Positions 45,562-55,408 of a DNA stretch of 64,000 nucleotides are shown here, one piece after another. A program made the translations under genes and the position numbers. The stretch's first letter is position 1. Each line of letters starts with the position of its first letter. The notes beneath the pieces were generated by a model. That model ran no database searches. It saw only the letters and a list, made by a program, of their open reading frames with translations, and was not told where the DNA came from. The DNA lies in the NCBI RefSeq assembly GCF_011040495.1, contig NZ_CP049037.1:1674001-1738000 (forward strand), written 5' to 3'. Source of the DNA: Pseudohalocynthiibacter aestuariivivens. Its GTDB lineage: Bacteria > Pseudomonadota > Alphaproteobacteria > Rhodobacterales > Rhodobacteraceae.

Positions 45562-46842
45562 TTAAAGTCCAAGTGCGTTCGGGACCGACAGCACCAAGGT
45601 TTCAGGAAACAAAATCACCGCAGCCAGAATGAGCAGCATCACGGCGATGAATGGAAGGTTCGCGCGGGTCAGCGAGAAGATATCGACGCGCGCAATCGCA
45701 GAGGTGATGAATAGCGCCGCGCCTACGGGTGGGGTTTGTTGGCCAATGCCCCAGCACAGCACCACCACCATGCCGAAATGCACCGGATGAATGCCCAACA
45801 GCTCGATCGCCGGAAAGAACAGCGGCACAATGATGAATATCATCGCAATCCCGTCCAGAAACGTACCGGCAATGATCATGATCGCGCTCAGCAGCACCAG
45901 AAACAGCACCGGTGAAAGATCGAGTTCGGCCAAGGGCTTCAGAATGCTGTCGGCCAGTTGTTCATAGGTAAAGGCAAAGCCCATCACATGCGCCGCAGCC
46001 GTCACCATCATCACGGCGCCACTCAAAACAGCGGCCTCACACAGGGTTTTGTACAAAATGCGCGGCGTCAGCGTTCGGTAGTAGAACATGCCAATCGCCG
46101 TGCCATAAACCACCGCGACCGAAGAGGCCTCTGTCGGGGTAAAGACGCCGCCCAGTATTCCGCCCAGAATGATCGCGGGCATCAATAGCGCAGGCAACGC
46201 GCTGATAAAGGCACGGCCAGTGCGCGCAGCAGAAAATGGCGCCTCGACGGGATAGCCAGCTTTGATAGAGATGATCCAAGCCACAAAGATCAGCCCGACG
46301 CCCAGCACAAGGCCCGAGATCAGCCCGGCCGCGAAAAGCGCTCCAGTGGAAATGCCCAGATAGGCACCCAGAATAACCATGGGGACGCTTGGGGGAATGA
46401 TAATGCCGATCGTCGACGACGCGGCAGTGATGGCTGCTGTAAAGGGTCGTGAATAGCCACGTTTGACCATCGGTTCGATGATCATGCCGCCAACAGCGGC
46501 AGTGTCTGACATGGATGTGCCGCTCATCCCGGCAAAGAACATGGACGTGACCACGTTCACCGCCGCCAAGCCACCGCGCATCTGTCCGACCAATGTTTTG
46601 GCAAACTCCACCAGATGACCAGAGATGCCGCTGCGGCTCATGATTTGACCCGCCAGAATAAACAAAGGCACCGCCAACAAAGGAAAGCTTTGCACACCCC
46701 GGTACAGCCGTTGCGCGACAATCAACTGGTCAACGTCAGCAAACCAGAAAATGCCAACCGCGATGGATACGAGCGCGAATGCAATGGGCACACCGAATCC
46801 GATCAATCCCAGCAAAATGCAAAGTACCAATAACAGCGTCAT
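45562..46842 (-). CDS. dctM: TRAP transporter large permease (DctM)
   Basis: The 426-aa protein is almost entirely membrane helices (about 12 segments), starting MTLLLVLCILLGLIGFGVP, with the signature loop SMFFAGMSGTSMSDTAAVGG and ASSTIGIIIPPSVPMVILGAYL. TRAP DctM forms the sodium-driven transport channel. The start at 46842 is four bases after the dctQ stop; longer in-frame starts overlap dctQ and lack family similarity. It sits in the order dctP-dctQ-dctM-racemase-like. The substrate is set by DctP and cannot be read here. Confidence 0.95.
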   Translation of the reverse strand: MTLLLVLCILLGLIGFGVPIAFALVSIAVGIFWFADVDQLIVAQRLYRGVQSFPLLAVPLFILAGQIMSRSGISGHLVEFAKTLVGQMRGGLAAVNVVTSMFFAGMSGTSMSDTAAVGGMIIEPMVKRGYSRPFTAAITAASSTIGIIIPPSVPMVILGAYLGISTGALFAAGLISGLVLGVGLIFVAWIISIKAGYPVEAPFSAARTGRAFISALPALLMPAIILGGILGGVFTPTEASSVAVVYGTAIGMFYYRTLTPRILYKTLCEAAVLSGAVMMVTAAAHVMGFAFTYEQLADSILKPLAELDLSPVLFLVLLSAIMIIAGTFLDGIAMIFIIVPLFFPAIELLGIHPVHFGMVVVLCWGIGQQTPPVGAALFITSAIARVDIFSLTRANLPFIAVMLLILAAVILFPETLVLSVPNALGL

Positions 46843-46846
46843 GGGA

Positions 46847-47341
46847 TCAAAGCTCCAAAGAGGTGTCAGGGCGAGGATCGGCCTCTTCGCCGCGAGACAG
46901 ACGCAGCACCCCACCGCCCGCGCTGATCACAGCGTCGATCAACATCAGGGCACCCGCCACAGGAACGGCCGCATAGTACCAGGCCGTCGAAATTTCGAGC
47001 ACGTTGGTCGTCTGGTCGGCAAAGCGCAAAACCTGCCGTCCCCCATGCCAGGCCATGATCCAGCCAATGGTTCCGATAATCAGCTGCGTCACCAGATAGG
47101 CCAGCCCCCTGCCCGTGCGCGGCAGACGTTTGACCAACAGATCAACCTTCAGATGGGCCCCTTGCCGCAAGGCCAGATAGGCCCCGAGAAAGGTGATATA
47201 GGTCAGCAAGGCCAGTGATACCTCAAAGCTCCAGCTTAGCGCCGAGCCTAATGCGTAGCGGTAGATCACAGCCGTAAAGGCCACGCCGACCGCCACCACC
47301 AGAAAGAACGCGATGATAGCTTCTAGGAGACGATTAATCAT
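46847..47341 (-). CDS. dctQ: TRAP transporter small permease (DctQ)
   Basis: The 164-aa membrane protein has four predicted helices (about 8-28, 45-63, 82-102 and 118-145), with the short WSFEVSLALLTYITFLGAYLALRQGAHLKVDLL stretch typical of DctQ, where the charged half helps contact the large subunit. It lies between dctP and dctM on the same strand with 21 bp and 4 bp spacing. The C-terminal tail is hydrophilic (RGEEADPRPDTS). Confidence 0.92.
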   Translation of the reverse strand: MINRLLEAIIAFFLVVAVGVAFTAVIYRYALGSALSWSFEVSLALLTYITFLGAYLALRQGAHLKVDLLVKRLPRTGRGLAYLVTQLIIGTIGWIMAWHGGRQVLRFADQTTNVLEISTAWYYAAVPVAGALMLIDAVISAGGGVLRLSRGEEADPRPDTSLEL

Positions 47342-47362
47342 GCCTTGCTGACCTTTGTGAAT

Positions 47363-48349
47363 TTACTGGGCAGGCCGCGCTGCGACGATCAGATCGATCA
47401 ACTCTTGCGCTTTGGCCCCCTGCTCGGCGGCCCATTCTGTCCAGATCGCGCCCGATGCGTCGGTAAAGGCGGGAATGTCTGCCTCGTTCACCTGCATGCC
47501 TTGGTCTTTCAGGTGATCGACGATCTCGGTATCGGCTTGCATGCCAAGCTCGACGGAATAGGCTTCTGCCGCATCGCCGGCCTTTATCATCGCCGCCTGC
47601 TGCTCTTCGGACAGGGCATCAAATTTGTCCTTGCTGATCAACAGATAAGTGACCGTGTAGAGGTGGTTCGTCAGCGACAGATAGTCCTGCACCTCGTAGA
47701 ATTTTTGCGACTTGGCCCAGATCACAGGATTTTCCTGCCCGTCATAAACTCCGGTTTGCAGGGCTGAATACAGCTCGCTGAACGGCAGGGGCGATGCGTT
47801 CGCGCCGTAATGGTTAAATATCTTGATCCGCAGCGCGCTGCCGGGGGTCCGCATTTTCACGCCGTCCAGATCAGCAGGGGTAACAATCGGGCGTACATTG
47901 TTGGTGATCTGACGGAACCCACCTTCGAGAAAGGCCACAACATAGAGACCCTTTTCCGCCAGCATCTCGCGGATGCGCTCACCGGCCTCACCATCCATCG
48001 CGGCGGCGATATGTTCGCGGCTGGAAAAGATATACGGCAGCGCCGTGGCACCCAATTCAGGCACAACAGAGGTGATCGGCGTTTCAACCGTCGCCATATC
48101 CAGCAGCCCGGTTTGCAGCGCCTCAAGAGAGCTTTCCTGATCGCCAAGCGCACTGTTGGCAAACAACCGCAGCGCCACGTTTCCGTCTGTCAGATCTTGT
48201 AGAACTTCGTCAAACCGCTCGACCGATTTATAGGCAATCGACTCTTCGTTGCCCGGCATATTCGCGCGGAACTTGGTCTCCTGGGCCACGCCTACAGTGC
48301 CGAAAACAGCACCCATCGCGAGCGCGGCCAGTGTTGTAAATGTCTTCAT
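47363..48349 (-). CDS. dctP: TRAP transporter substrate-binding protein (DctP)
   Basis: The 328-aa periplasmic binding protein begins with a signal peptide (TTLAALAMGAVFGTVGVAQ, cleavage near residue 22). It has the DctP family core VKMRTPGSALRIKIFNHYGANASPLPFSELYSALQTGVYDGQENP, where the first Arg (MRTPG) usually holds the substrate carboxylate. The ATG at 48349 is eight bases after GGGAG; the GTG nine bases further up would be within that site. It is first in the TRAP operon and divergent from a GlxA-type regulator, so the operon is probably induced by its own substrate. A carboxylate such as a hydroxyproline or betaine derivative would suit the racemase-like gene, but this is inference. 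Confidence 0.94.
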   Translation of the reverse strand: MKTFTTLAALAMGAVFGTVGVAQETKFRANMPGNEESIAYKSVERFDEVLQDLTDGNVALRLFANSALGDQESSLEALQTGLLDMATVETPITSVVPELGATALPYIFSSREHIAAAMDGEAGERIREMLAEKGLYVVAFLEGGFRQITNNVRPIVTPADLDGVKMRTPGSALRIKIFNHYGANASPLPFSELYSALQTGVYDGQENPVIWAKSQKFYEVQDYLSLTNHLYTVTYLLISKDKFDALSEEQQAAMIKAGDAAEAYSVELGMQADTEIVDHLKDQGMQVNEADIPAFTDASGAIWTEWAAEQGAKAQELIDLIVAARPAQ

Positions 48350-48468
48350 ATCAGTCACTCCCTTATGATTATGCGTATTGACCAGATACGGTAGAGATAG
48401 GGCGCGGCTCGTGATAGGATATTACAGACATTTAGTAGAACGCAGCAGTCAGATAAGGCCGTTTTATC

Positions 48469-49476
48469 ATGCCACACCCGCAATCTACGCTCATGGCCTT
48501 TGGTGACGGGTGCCAAAAACTGCGTATCGGATTACTCCTCCTCGACAATTTTACGCTGAACGCGCTATCAGGATTCATCGACGCCCTGCGCCTCGCCGCA
48601 GATACCGGTGGCCGCAGTCGCCAAATTGATTGTGGCTGGGTCATCATGGGCAAAGGGATGGTCCGCGCCAGCTGCGGCTTGGCCATTTCTCCGGACAGTG
48701 AGCCGCTGCCGCCTGCCCGCTTTGATTATCTGGCGGTCGTCGGGGGTAATGATTACGCCGAGCGCGTGCAACCCGCGTGGGTCACCGCCTATTTGCAAGA
48801 AACAGCAGCGGCGGGCATACCCCTGATCGGCCTATGCACCGGCACATTCAACATCGCACGCGCCGGATTGATGCAAGGCGTAACAGCCTGCCTGCATTGG
48901 AACGTCCATCAGGAGTTTGCCGCGCAATTTCCCAAGGTCCGCGCCATTTCTGACCGTATCTTTCTCGACACCGGCAATCGCATCACCTGCGCGGGTTCTA
49001 CCGGTGCACCTGATCTTGCTCTGCATCTGATTGACAGGCATTGCGGGCCAGAGCGCGCCCAACAAAGCCTGCGGCACATGGTCCTGAACGACCAGCGCGA
49101 AGCCTCTTACCCACAAGCACAGTTTTCGCCGGAAGCTCGCGACATTCACGATGATCTCGTGCGGCGCGCTGTGGTCATCATGGAACAGACCCTCAACGAT
49201 CCAATCTCGATAGACCGGCTGGCAACCCGTCTGGGCATCAGTGGGCGGCAAATGGCGCGGCGCTTTGCCGCCAGCCTCGACCAGACGCCCTCGCAATATT
49301 ACCGTTTTCTGCGCATTCGGTATGGTGCTTGGCGGCTCATCCATTCGACCGATCTTATCTCGGATATCGCCGCCGATTCAGGATTTTGTGACGCATCGCA
49401 TTTTCAGCGCGAATTCCGCGGACACTATGGTGTCAGCCCGGCAAAGTACCGCAAAGGGGCCATAGCATCTGCCTGA
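48469..49476 (+). CDS. GlxA family AraC-type regulator with DJ-1/PfpI domain
   Basis: The 335-aa regulator has a class I glutamine-amidotransferase-like (DJ-1/PfpI) domain at about 20-190 with the nucleophile-elbow Cys in IGLCTGTFNIARAG, and a C-terminal AraC helix-turn-helix pair (about 225-330, with SIDRLATRLGISGRQMARRF and SDIAADSGFCDASHFQREF). This architecture is shared by GbdR, CdhR and SouR, which sense glycine betaine/dimethylglycine, carnitine and sarcosine in Pseudomonas. It is divergent from the TRAP operon with 119 bp between starts and is likely its regulator. There is no strong ribosome binding site before the ATG. Confidence 0.88.
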   Translation: MPHPQSTLMAFGDGCQKLRIGLLLLDNFTLNALSGFIDALRLAADTGGRSRQIDCGWVIMGKGMVRASCGLAISPDSEPLPPARFDYLAVVGGNDYAERVQPAWVTAYLQETAAAGIPLIGLCTGTFNIARAGLMQGVTACLHWNVHQEFAAQFPKVRAISDRIFLDTGNRITCAGSTGAPDLALHLIDRHCGPERAQQSLRHMVLNDQREASYPQAQFSPEARDIHDDLVRRAVVIMEQTLNDPISIDRLATRLGISGRQMARRFAASLDQTPSQYYRFLRIRYGAWRLIHSTDLISDIAADSGFCDASHFQREFRGHYGVSPAKYRKGAIASA

Positions 49477-49561
49477 CCTTGCACCGACATTTATATCGCT
49501 CCACTCAAAAACAGATACAATAAACTGCGAAGACCCACGCCGAATTCAGATCGGAAAACGT

Positions 49562-50494
49562 ATGAACTTACGACAAATCGAAATCTTTCGCGCGATACGC
49601 AGCACCGGTTCCGTCAGTGCGGCAGCGCGCCAACTAAGCATTTCGCAACCCGCACTAAGCAAGGCATTGAAACATGCCGAGTCCCAATTGACGTTCAAGC
49701 TGTTTGACCGTGTAAAGCAGCGCTTGATACCCACTTTCGAGGCCGAAGCCCTGTTCGCAGAAAGCCAGCGGGTGCAGGACGCGCTGGACAGGATCAACAA
49801 TCTAGCCCGCAATCTGGCCGACACGCCTCAACGAACGCTGAGGGTGGGGTTTCAGCCCAGCCTTGGGGGCGGATTTGCGCCAAGTGTTCTGGCGCGGCTG
49901 CCCCGGAATATGGACACGATGTCCTTTGAAATATTCACCCATCATTATGACCAGATCATAGAAAGACTGCTGTCCTTCCGGCTCGATATGGGTGTGGCGC
50001 TTTTCTTGATACCACCGCCGGGCATTCGCACCATTCCTGTGGGCAAAATGCGCATGGTCTATGTCGAGCCTCAACGCGCGGGTATGCCCGTCTACAGAGA
50101 CAAGCCCATGCGGCTGGAGCAGATCGACACCACATCTCTTGTCGGTCTGGAGCGAGAAGCCCCACTCGGGAAAGCGTTGGAAAAGGCATTTATGCAAGTC
50201 GGGCAGGATTACACGCCCCGCATCTCTGTCCACACCCTTTCAGTTGCTGCCGCCTGCGCTGCGGAAGGTGTCGGCCCGGCAATTATTGACGAGTTCTCGG
50301 CCCATTCCACGCCCGGCCTCAGCATACAACCACTTGAGCCGGAGCAGTCTTTTGAGATCGTCGCGCTTTTACCCGAAAGCCGTGCTGAATCGCGCGCCGA
50401 GGCGGCCTTCATAGACTTGATGACACGCGTCTATCGCGAACGTAACAAAACCCTGCCCAAGAATGGTCAGACACACGCGCGGCGCAATACCTGA
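49562..50494 (+). CDS. LysR family transcriptional regulator
   Basis: The 310-aa protein has a canonical LysR N-terminal winged helix (MNLRQIEIFRAIRSTGSVSAAARQLSISQPALSK, cited by key residues) and a type 2 periplasmic-binding-like effector domain (about 90-295). It resembles NocR/OccR-type regulators of amino acid or opine catabolism in its start, but this is weak. The 3' end overlaps the 3' end of the convergent N-acyl-D-amino-acid deacylase-like gene by 28 bp. It may control the LIV/amidase operon or the TRAP operon; position does not decide. Confidence 0.9.
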   Translation: MNLRQIEIFRAIRSTGSVSAAARQLSISQPALSKALKHAESQLTFKLFDRVKQRLIPTFEAEALFAESQRVQDALDRINNLARNLADTPQRTLRVGFQPSLGGGFAPSVLARLPRNMDTMSFEIFTHHYDQIIERLLSFRLDMGVALFLIPPPGIRTIPVGKMRMVYVEPQRAGMPVYRDKPMRLEQIDTTSLVGLEREAPLGKALEKAFMQVGQDYTPRISVHTLSVAAACAAEGVGPAIIDEFSAHSTPGLSIQPLEPEQSFEIVALLPESRAESRAEAAFIDLMTRVYRERNKTLPKNGQTHARRNT

Positions 50495-51909
50495 CCCGCC
50501 CGCGTCTTCAGGCTTTGCCCATTATGCAGGCTATGCTCACCGTTCACAAATACGTCCAGAATACCTTCGGATGGCTCGGTCGGCGCGACATAACTGGCGC
50601 GATCGATCACTTTATCGGGGTCAAACAGAACCAGATCCGCCTGAAACCCGGTTTGCAAACGTCCCCGCCGGGCCAAGCCGAACACTTGCGCGGGCAGCGA
50701 TGTCATGCGCCGCACCGCCTCGGGAAGCGACAGAACGCGCTTTTCGCGGACATAGCGGCCTAACACCCTCGGAAAAGAGCCCCACAGACGGGGGTGTGCA
50801 TTCGGCCCCGGTATCCCGTCTGATCCGATCATCACACGCGGATGCGCCATGATGCGTTCGATGTCCTCTTCGGACATCTGGAAATATACCCCCACACCGG
50901 GGGCAAGCCGCCGCGCCGCTTCTTGAATATCACACCCCATTTCTGCGGCGACGTCGCTCAGGTCGCGTCCCGCCATCTCGGGCATGGTTTCCGAAACAGC
51001 GATCAAAACACGATCTGCATGGCCAACCATCTCGGGGATCAAAACCGTAGAGCTGGCATCGTAGGGATATTGATCCATTGCGACATCCTGCTCCTTCAGA
51101 GCCAGATCAATCAGCGCCAGTGTATCATGCGACCGCCCAAAGTTTTGCCGTCCTATACATTTATGATGCGACAGAACCACGGGCACTCCGGCTTCGCGGC
51201 CGATTTTCAATGTCTCTTCGACGGCTTCCACAACCTCGTCGCGCTCGTTGCGCATATGGGTCACGTAACGCGCGCCGGGAAAAGCCGCCAACCGGCTGGC
51301 GATTGCGATCACCTCTTGCGTCGGGGCATTGCGGGCCACGGGATAGGCCAGACCTGTGCTCAGTCCCAGAACCCCAGCCTCTAGCGCCTCATCGAGCAAT
51401 ACGCATATCTGCTCAATTTCGGTTTCATCCGCCGCGCGATCGGTGTCCGCCATGACACGAGTGCGCAAGGTGCCATGCCCTGCGAGAACACCAATGTTCA
51501 ATGCCGGACGGGCCTGCACCAGCTTTTCAAAGTATTCGGTGAAAGACGGATATTGATAATTTTCCTTGGCCCCCAACAGGCTCAATGGTGCAGGCAGGTC
51601 ACGTGGCCGATCCAGCGGCGCCAGTGAAATACCGCAATTGCCCACAATAATGCTGGTGACGCCCTGTGTGATCGCAAAGGGCAGATCGGGTTGGTCCAAA
51701 ATGGCCTGATCATAATGCGTATGCACATCAATGAAACCCGGAGCCAAACAGGCACCTTCCGCGTTTATGATCTGCTCACCGATCCAGTCATCCACCGCAC
51801 CAACGGCGACAATGCGGCCGGCCTCCACTGCGACACCCCCAGATACCGGCGCGGAGCCCAAACCATCCAACAAGGTGGCATTTTTGATCACGAGATCGCA
51901 GGTGGGCAT
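50467..51909 (-). CDS. N-acyl-D-amino-acid deacylase/D-aminoacylase-like amidohydrolase
   Basis: The 480-aa amidohydrolase-superfamily protein has the family start DLVIKNATLLDG, the metal motif GFIDVHTHYD, the NCGISLAPLDRP loop, GHGTLR, an SHHK segment for further metal-site histidines and DGIPGPNAHPRLWGSFPRVLG near residue 390. These mark the D-aminoacylase/N-acyl-D-Glu(Asp) deacylase branch, which releases D-amino acids from N-acyl derivatives. It is the last gene of the LIV-transporter operon, 24 bp after the amidase. D-amino acid selectivity is by family only. Confidence 0.88.
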   Translation of the reverse strand: MPTCDLVIKNATLLDGLGSAPVSGGVAVEAGRIVAVGAVDDWIGEQIINAEGACLAPGFIDVHTHYDQAILDQPDLPFAITQGVTSIIVGNCGISLAPLDRPRDLPAPLSLLGAKENYQYPSFTEYFEKLVQARPALNIGVLAGHGTLRTRVMADTDRAADETEIEQICVLLDEALEAGVLGLSTGLAYPVARNAPTQEVIAIASRLAAFPGARYVTHMRNERDEVVEAVEETLKIGREAGVPVVLSHHKCIGRQNFGRSHDTLALIDLALKEQDVAMDQYPYDASSTVLIPEMVGHADRVLIAVSETMPEMAGRDLSDVAAEMGCDIQEAARRLAPGVGVYFQMSEEDIERIMAHPRVMIGSDGIPGPNAHPRLWGSFPRVLGRYVREKRVLSLPEAVRRMTSLPAQVFGLARRGRLQTGFQADLVLFDPDKVIDRASYVAPTEPSEGILDVFVNGEHSLHNGQSLKTRAGQVLRRACV

Positions 51910-51933
51910 AGGAAAGTCCTTAAGTGGCTAAAG

Positions 51934-53331
51934 TTACAAACGAGAAAGGTCAGGCACGAGAGCAGGCCCGATCGCCCCTTCCATCGCCTGACCGATGGCA
52001 AGGATCATCTCTTCTCCGTAGGCGCGCCCCATCAACTGCGTACCCAAGGGCAAACCAGCGCTGTCGGTGCCGACCGGCAACGCAAGGGCGCAAGCACCCA
52101 GATAATTTGCTGGCCGGGTAAACTGGGCCAAAGGTGCTGCGGATTCGTCTACCTCAGAGATCGACGGAGCTGCGAATGGTGCAGCCGGAGCCAGCAACGC
52201 GTCATACGGCTTCATAAAATCCTGATAGCGCGCGACATAGGCCCGGTGTGTATCCAGCGCCGTCAGGTAATCAGTCGCGGATGTCGCTTGGCCGTTCAAA
52301 ACCCGCCCCCGCACAAACTCACCGATCAACGCTGTCTCGTCATGGATTGAAGCGCGGTGAACATGATAAGCTTCTGTCGCGATCAACCGTCCGTTCAGGT
52401 CAGTCAGCTCAGCGAAATCAAACGGCAGGTCAATCTCTACAAGGTTCACGCCGAGCGATAACAAAACCTGTTTCGACTGCTCGAACGCGACTTCGACCTC
52501 GCGCGTTAGGCCGATTGGATAGCTACGCGGCGACATGACGGCCACGCGACGTCCTGCCACCACAATATCGTTGAAATCGGTGCCCCTTGGGGGGGCGATC
52601 AACGTTGTCGGATCTCGTGGATCGGGACCATGCATCGCGTGATACAGCATCGCTGCATCGGCAACTGTGCGTGTCATCGGTCCGATAGAATCCAACGTAC
52701 GCGACAGCGACAGACATCCCGCAAGGCTTAACCGGCCATAGGTGGCCTTTAAGCCAACAATTCCTGTCAGTGTTGCGGGAATACGGACCGAACCACCGGT
52801 ATCGCTTCCGATTGCCGCAGGACTAAGCCCAGCGGCCACGGCGACGCCCGAACCACTGGAAGAGCCTCCGGGGCAACGATGTTCGTCTAAATCATAAGGG
52901 TTGCGCGGGGTGCCACGCAAAGGGTTCGTGCCCCATCCGCCAAAGGCGAACTCGACCATTTCGGTGCGCCCAATCGGGATCATTCCCGCCGCCAACAGAC
53001 GCTCCAGAATTGTCGCGGTCTCTTGAGAGACGCGCCCTTTCAGGGATACGCTGCCGAACTCGCAACCGTGTCCGGTCCATTCCACCAGATCCTTTAACGC
53101 GATGGGCAGACCGTGCAGAGGCCCCCGAACCATGCCCGCCGCGCGCAGACGGTCGGCAGCTTCGGCAGCGGTCAGCGCCGCAGTGTCATATACCTCGGCA
53201 AAGGCTCCGAATGTGCTGTCATAGCGACGGATGCGTTCCAGATAGCTGGTGACAATTTCGACCGAAGTCGTCTGTCCAGCGGCCAGCGCCTCAGAAAGCT
53301 GCGTCAGCGAAGAAAAAGCAGAGATCACCAC
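51934..53331 (-). CDS. Amidase (amidase-signature family)
   Basis: The 465-aa serine hydrolase has the Ser-cisSer-Lys triad: K80 (GLPIALKDL), the Ser run at 157-159 (GGSSSGSG) and the nucleophile S181 (GSDTGGSVR). The family cleaves amides, including aryl-acylamides, indole acetamide and Glu-tRNA amidotransferase substrates (GatA). The length and the operon with a LIV-type transporter argue for a catabolic amidase rather than GatA, and no gatB/gatC is near. Translation starts at GTG codons (53331 or 53328) behind a weak AGGA. It is 79 bp after the substrate-binding-protein gene and should act on the imported compound. Confidence 0.9.
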   Translation of the reverse strand: MVISAFSSLTQLSEALAAGQTTSVEIVTSYLERIRRYDSTFGAFAEVYDTAALTAAEAADRLRAAGMVRGPLHGLPIALKDLVEWTGHGCEFGSVSLKGRVSQETATILERLLAAGMIPIGRTEMVEFAFGGWGTNPLRGTPRNPYDLDEHRCPGGSSSGSGVAVAAGLSPAAIGSDTGGSVRIPATLTGIVGLKATYGRLSLAGCLSLSRTLDSIGPMTRTVADAAMLYHAMHGPDPRDPTTLIAPPRGTDFNDIVVAGRRVAVMSPRSYPIGLTREVEVAFEQSKQVLLSLGVNLVEIDLPFDFAELTDLNGRLIATEAYHVHRASIHDETALIGEFVRGRVLNGQATSATDYLTALDTHRAYVARYQDFMKPYDALLAPAAPFAAPSISEVDESAAPLAQFTRPANYLGACALALPVGTDSAGLPLGTQLMGRAYGEEMILAIGQAMEGAIGPALVPDLSRL

Positions 53332-53410
53332 AATTGCCGTCCTAGGGTAAAACGAAAGGCTGTTTGGGGCCCAGCCGAAAGACGGACAGGCCCCAGATGT
53401 TTGCTATTGA

Positions 53411-54637
53411 TCAGCGTTCGTCCCATGCAGGGATCGGCAGGACCGGATCCGAGACGGCAACTTCTGGCGGCCAAACCGTTGTCAGACCTTTGCCGGGCTG
53501 CAATTGAACCACAGGAAACGGCATGTTCAACTGCGTGCCAGTGTCATCAATTTCATAGGGCCCTGCCAGAACGGTGACGTTACCGGACAAATCCATCGCC
53601 GCTTGCTTTAGCGCGGCGGCATCAAACGATTCCGACTTTTCGATGATTTCCCCAGCGATCACAGCCGCGCCATAGGCCAGAACAGTCTGGAAATCTGGCT
53701 CATAGCTGACATCGGGAAACTCCGCTTCGTATGCCGCGAGAAATTCGTCCCGCGTCATGCCAGCAGTGATGTCCCAGTTGATCGTCGGGTGAAAATTGGT
53801 GTGGCTAAAGATGTATTGCGCGTCGTCACCAATCTCGATGAATTGCGGTGTCGAGGCATAGACCATAAACGTCATCGGGAACGATACGTTCATCTGGCGC
53901 ATCTGACGCACCATCGAAATCAGATCCCCTTCATAGGAGGTCGGATAAAACAGGTCTGCACCAGCAACGCGAGCCTTTTGCAATAGCAGGCTAAAGTCCT
54001 TGGTCCCTTTGGGGTAGGTTTCGTTCATCACCACTTCAATGCCGCGCTCTTCGGCCAGAGCACGTGCACCTTCGGCCAGACCGGCAGGAAAGGGCTCATC
54101 CACCGAGACAATCGCAATCTTTTTGATGCCACGATCCGCTGCCAAATCCATGCTGGCCAGCGGCATCCGCGATACCGGCATCTGCGTTGCCGACACCATG
54201 TTCTTAAAGCCTTGGTCATACAATGCGTCCGATGCCGCCGACCAAACCACCAAGAACTTGTCCAGGCGTTCGGTTGTTGTGGCAGCCGCCGCAGTCAGGG
54301 TGGACCCAAATGGCGCAAGAAGCAGATCAACATCGTCGTTCAGGATCAGGCTTTCGTAAACACGCGCAACCATCTGTTTGTCGCTGCGGTCATCGCGCAT
54401 TACCAATTCGACCAGACGTTTTTCGCCGTTGACCTCTAGTCCGCCAGCCGCATTCACTTCCTTCGCCCACAGCTCGACGCCGCGCACGCCTGATTGCGAT
54501 GCCAGCGCGTAGTTACCGGCCGACGAAACTGTCATACCGATGCGGATCGGATCGGCGGCCCAAGCGGCCGTGCTACTGAGGGCCAGCGCGGCAAACGCCA
54601 AGCCTTTCATGAAACTACGTTTCTTTTGATTTTCCAT
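53411..54637 (-). CDS. LIV-type ABC transporter substrate-binding protein
   Basis: The 408-aa periplasmic binding protein of the leucine/isoleucine/valine type (type 1 fold) begins with a signal peptide (KGLAFAALALSSTAAWA, cleavage near residue 27). DPIRIGMTVSSAGNYAL, the acidic hinge segment RDDRSDKQMVARVYESL and the late QTVLAYGAAVIAGE strand match the family. It lies after livF in the operon livM-livH-livG-livF-SBP. The real substrate may be an amide or N-acyl amino acid, given the downstream amidase and deacylase. Confidence 0.92.
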   Translation of the reverse strand: MENQKKRSFMKGLAFAALALSSTAAWAADPIRIGMTVSSAGNYALASQSGVRGVELWAKEVNAAGGLEVNGEKRLVELVMRDDRSDKQMVARVYESLILNDDVDLLLAPFGSTLTAAAATTTERLDKFLVVWSAASDALYDQGFKNMVSATQMPVSRMPLASMDLAADRGIKKIAIVSVDEPFPAGLAEGARALAEERGIEVVMNETYPKGTKDFSLLLQKARVAGADLFYPTSYEGDLISMVRQMRQMNVSFPMTFMVYASTPQFIEIGDDAQYIFSHTNFHPTINWDITAGMTRDEFLAAYEAEFPDVSYEPDFQTVLAYGAAVIAGEIIEKSESFDAAALKQAAMDLSGNVTVLAGPYEIDDTGTQLNMPFPVVQLQPGKGLTTVWPPEVAVSDPVLPIPAWDER

Positions 54638-54661
54638 TTCAGTCTCCTTGTTGTGGATTGG

Positions 54662-55405
54662 TCAGGCGTCGATTTTATAATCCATCCATTCCGACACCAT
54701 TCCGCGCAGTTGATCGTCTGACGCGAAATCATCCCGGCTCCCTTCGGCCTTGTTTCGACCGAGTTCGAGAATATAAAGTTTGTCTGCAACCGCCGCGCAG
54801 GACCGAACGTTCTGGTCCACCAGCAGGATTGTCGCGCCGCGATCTGCCAGTGTGCGGATCAGCGCATATATTTCTTTGGATATCTTTGGGGCAATCATCG
54901 CTGTCGGCTCGTCCAGCAGGATCACCTTTGGCTCGATCACCAGCGCGCGTGCAATTTCAAGAAACCGCTGTTGGCCACCACTCAGCGACGAAGCAGGCGC
55001 ATCCGGACGTTCGCGCAGCACTGGGAATTCATCCAGAACCCTCTCTACCGCAGTGTGCATGCGCTTCTTGTCGCGCCGAAAAGGCCAGCATCCCAGCAGA
55101 AGGTTATCGCGCACCGACAAATCCGCGAATGTGCTGCGATGTTGCGGTACAAATGCGATGCCTTCCAGCGCACGCTGATGTGCTTTTTGGCGCGTGATGT
55201 CCTGATCACCTAGCATGATACGGCCCTTCTTTGGTCGTAACAGACCAAAGAACGTCTTTAACACCGTCGACTTGCCTGCCCCGTTCGGTCCGATAATGCC
55301 AGTGACCTGCCCCGGTTCGCCGGTAACGGCCATGTCGCGCAGAACCGTGATGTCACCGTTATAGGCGACTTCGATTCCCTCCATCGAAAGGCGTATACCA
55401 TCCAT
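54662..55405 (-). CDS. livF: Branched-chain amino acid-type ABC transporter ATPase LivF
   Basis: The 247-aa ATPase has Walker A GPNGAGKST near residue 38, the signature LSGGQQRFLEIARAL, Walker B KVILLDEPTAMIAP and the switch His replaced by the Gln in LVDQN, a LivF-type arrangement. It is three bases downstream of livG and shares its promoter. LivF pairs with LivG to energise the LivH/LivM channel. Confidence 0.93.
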   Translation of the reverse strand: MDGIRLSMEGIEVAYNGDITVLRDMAVTGEPGQVTGIIGPNGAGKSTVLKTFFGLLRPKKGRIMLGDQDITRQKAHQRALEGIAFVPQHRSTFADLSVRDNLLLGCWPFRRDKKRMHTAVERVLDEFPVLRERPDAPASSLSGGQQRFLEIARALVIEPKVILLDEPTAMIAPKISKEIYALIRTLADRGATILLVDQNVRSCAAVADKLYILELGRNKAEGSRDDFASDDQLRGMVSEWMDYKIDA

Positions 55406-55408
55406 GTC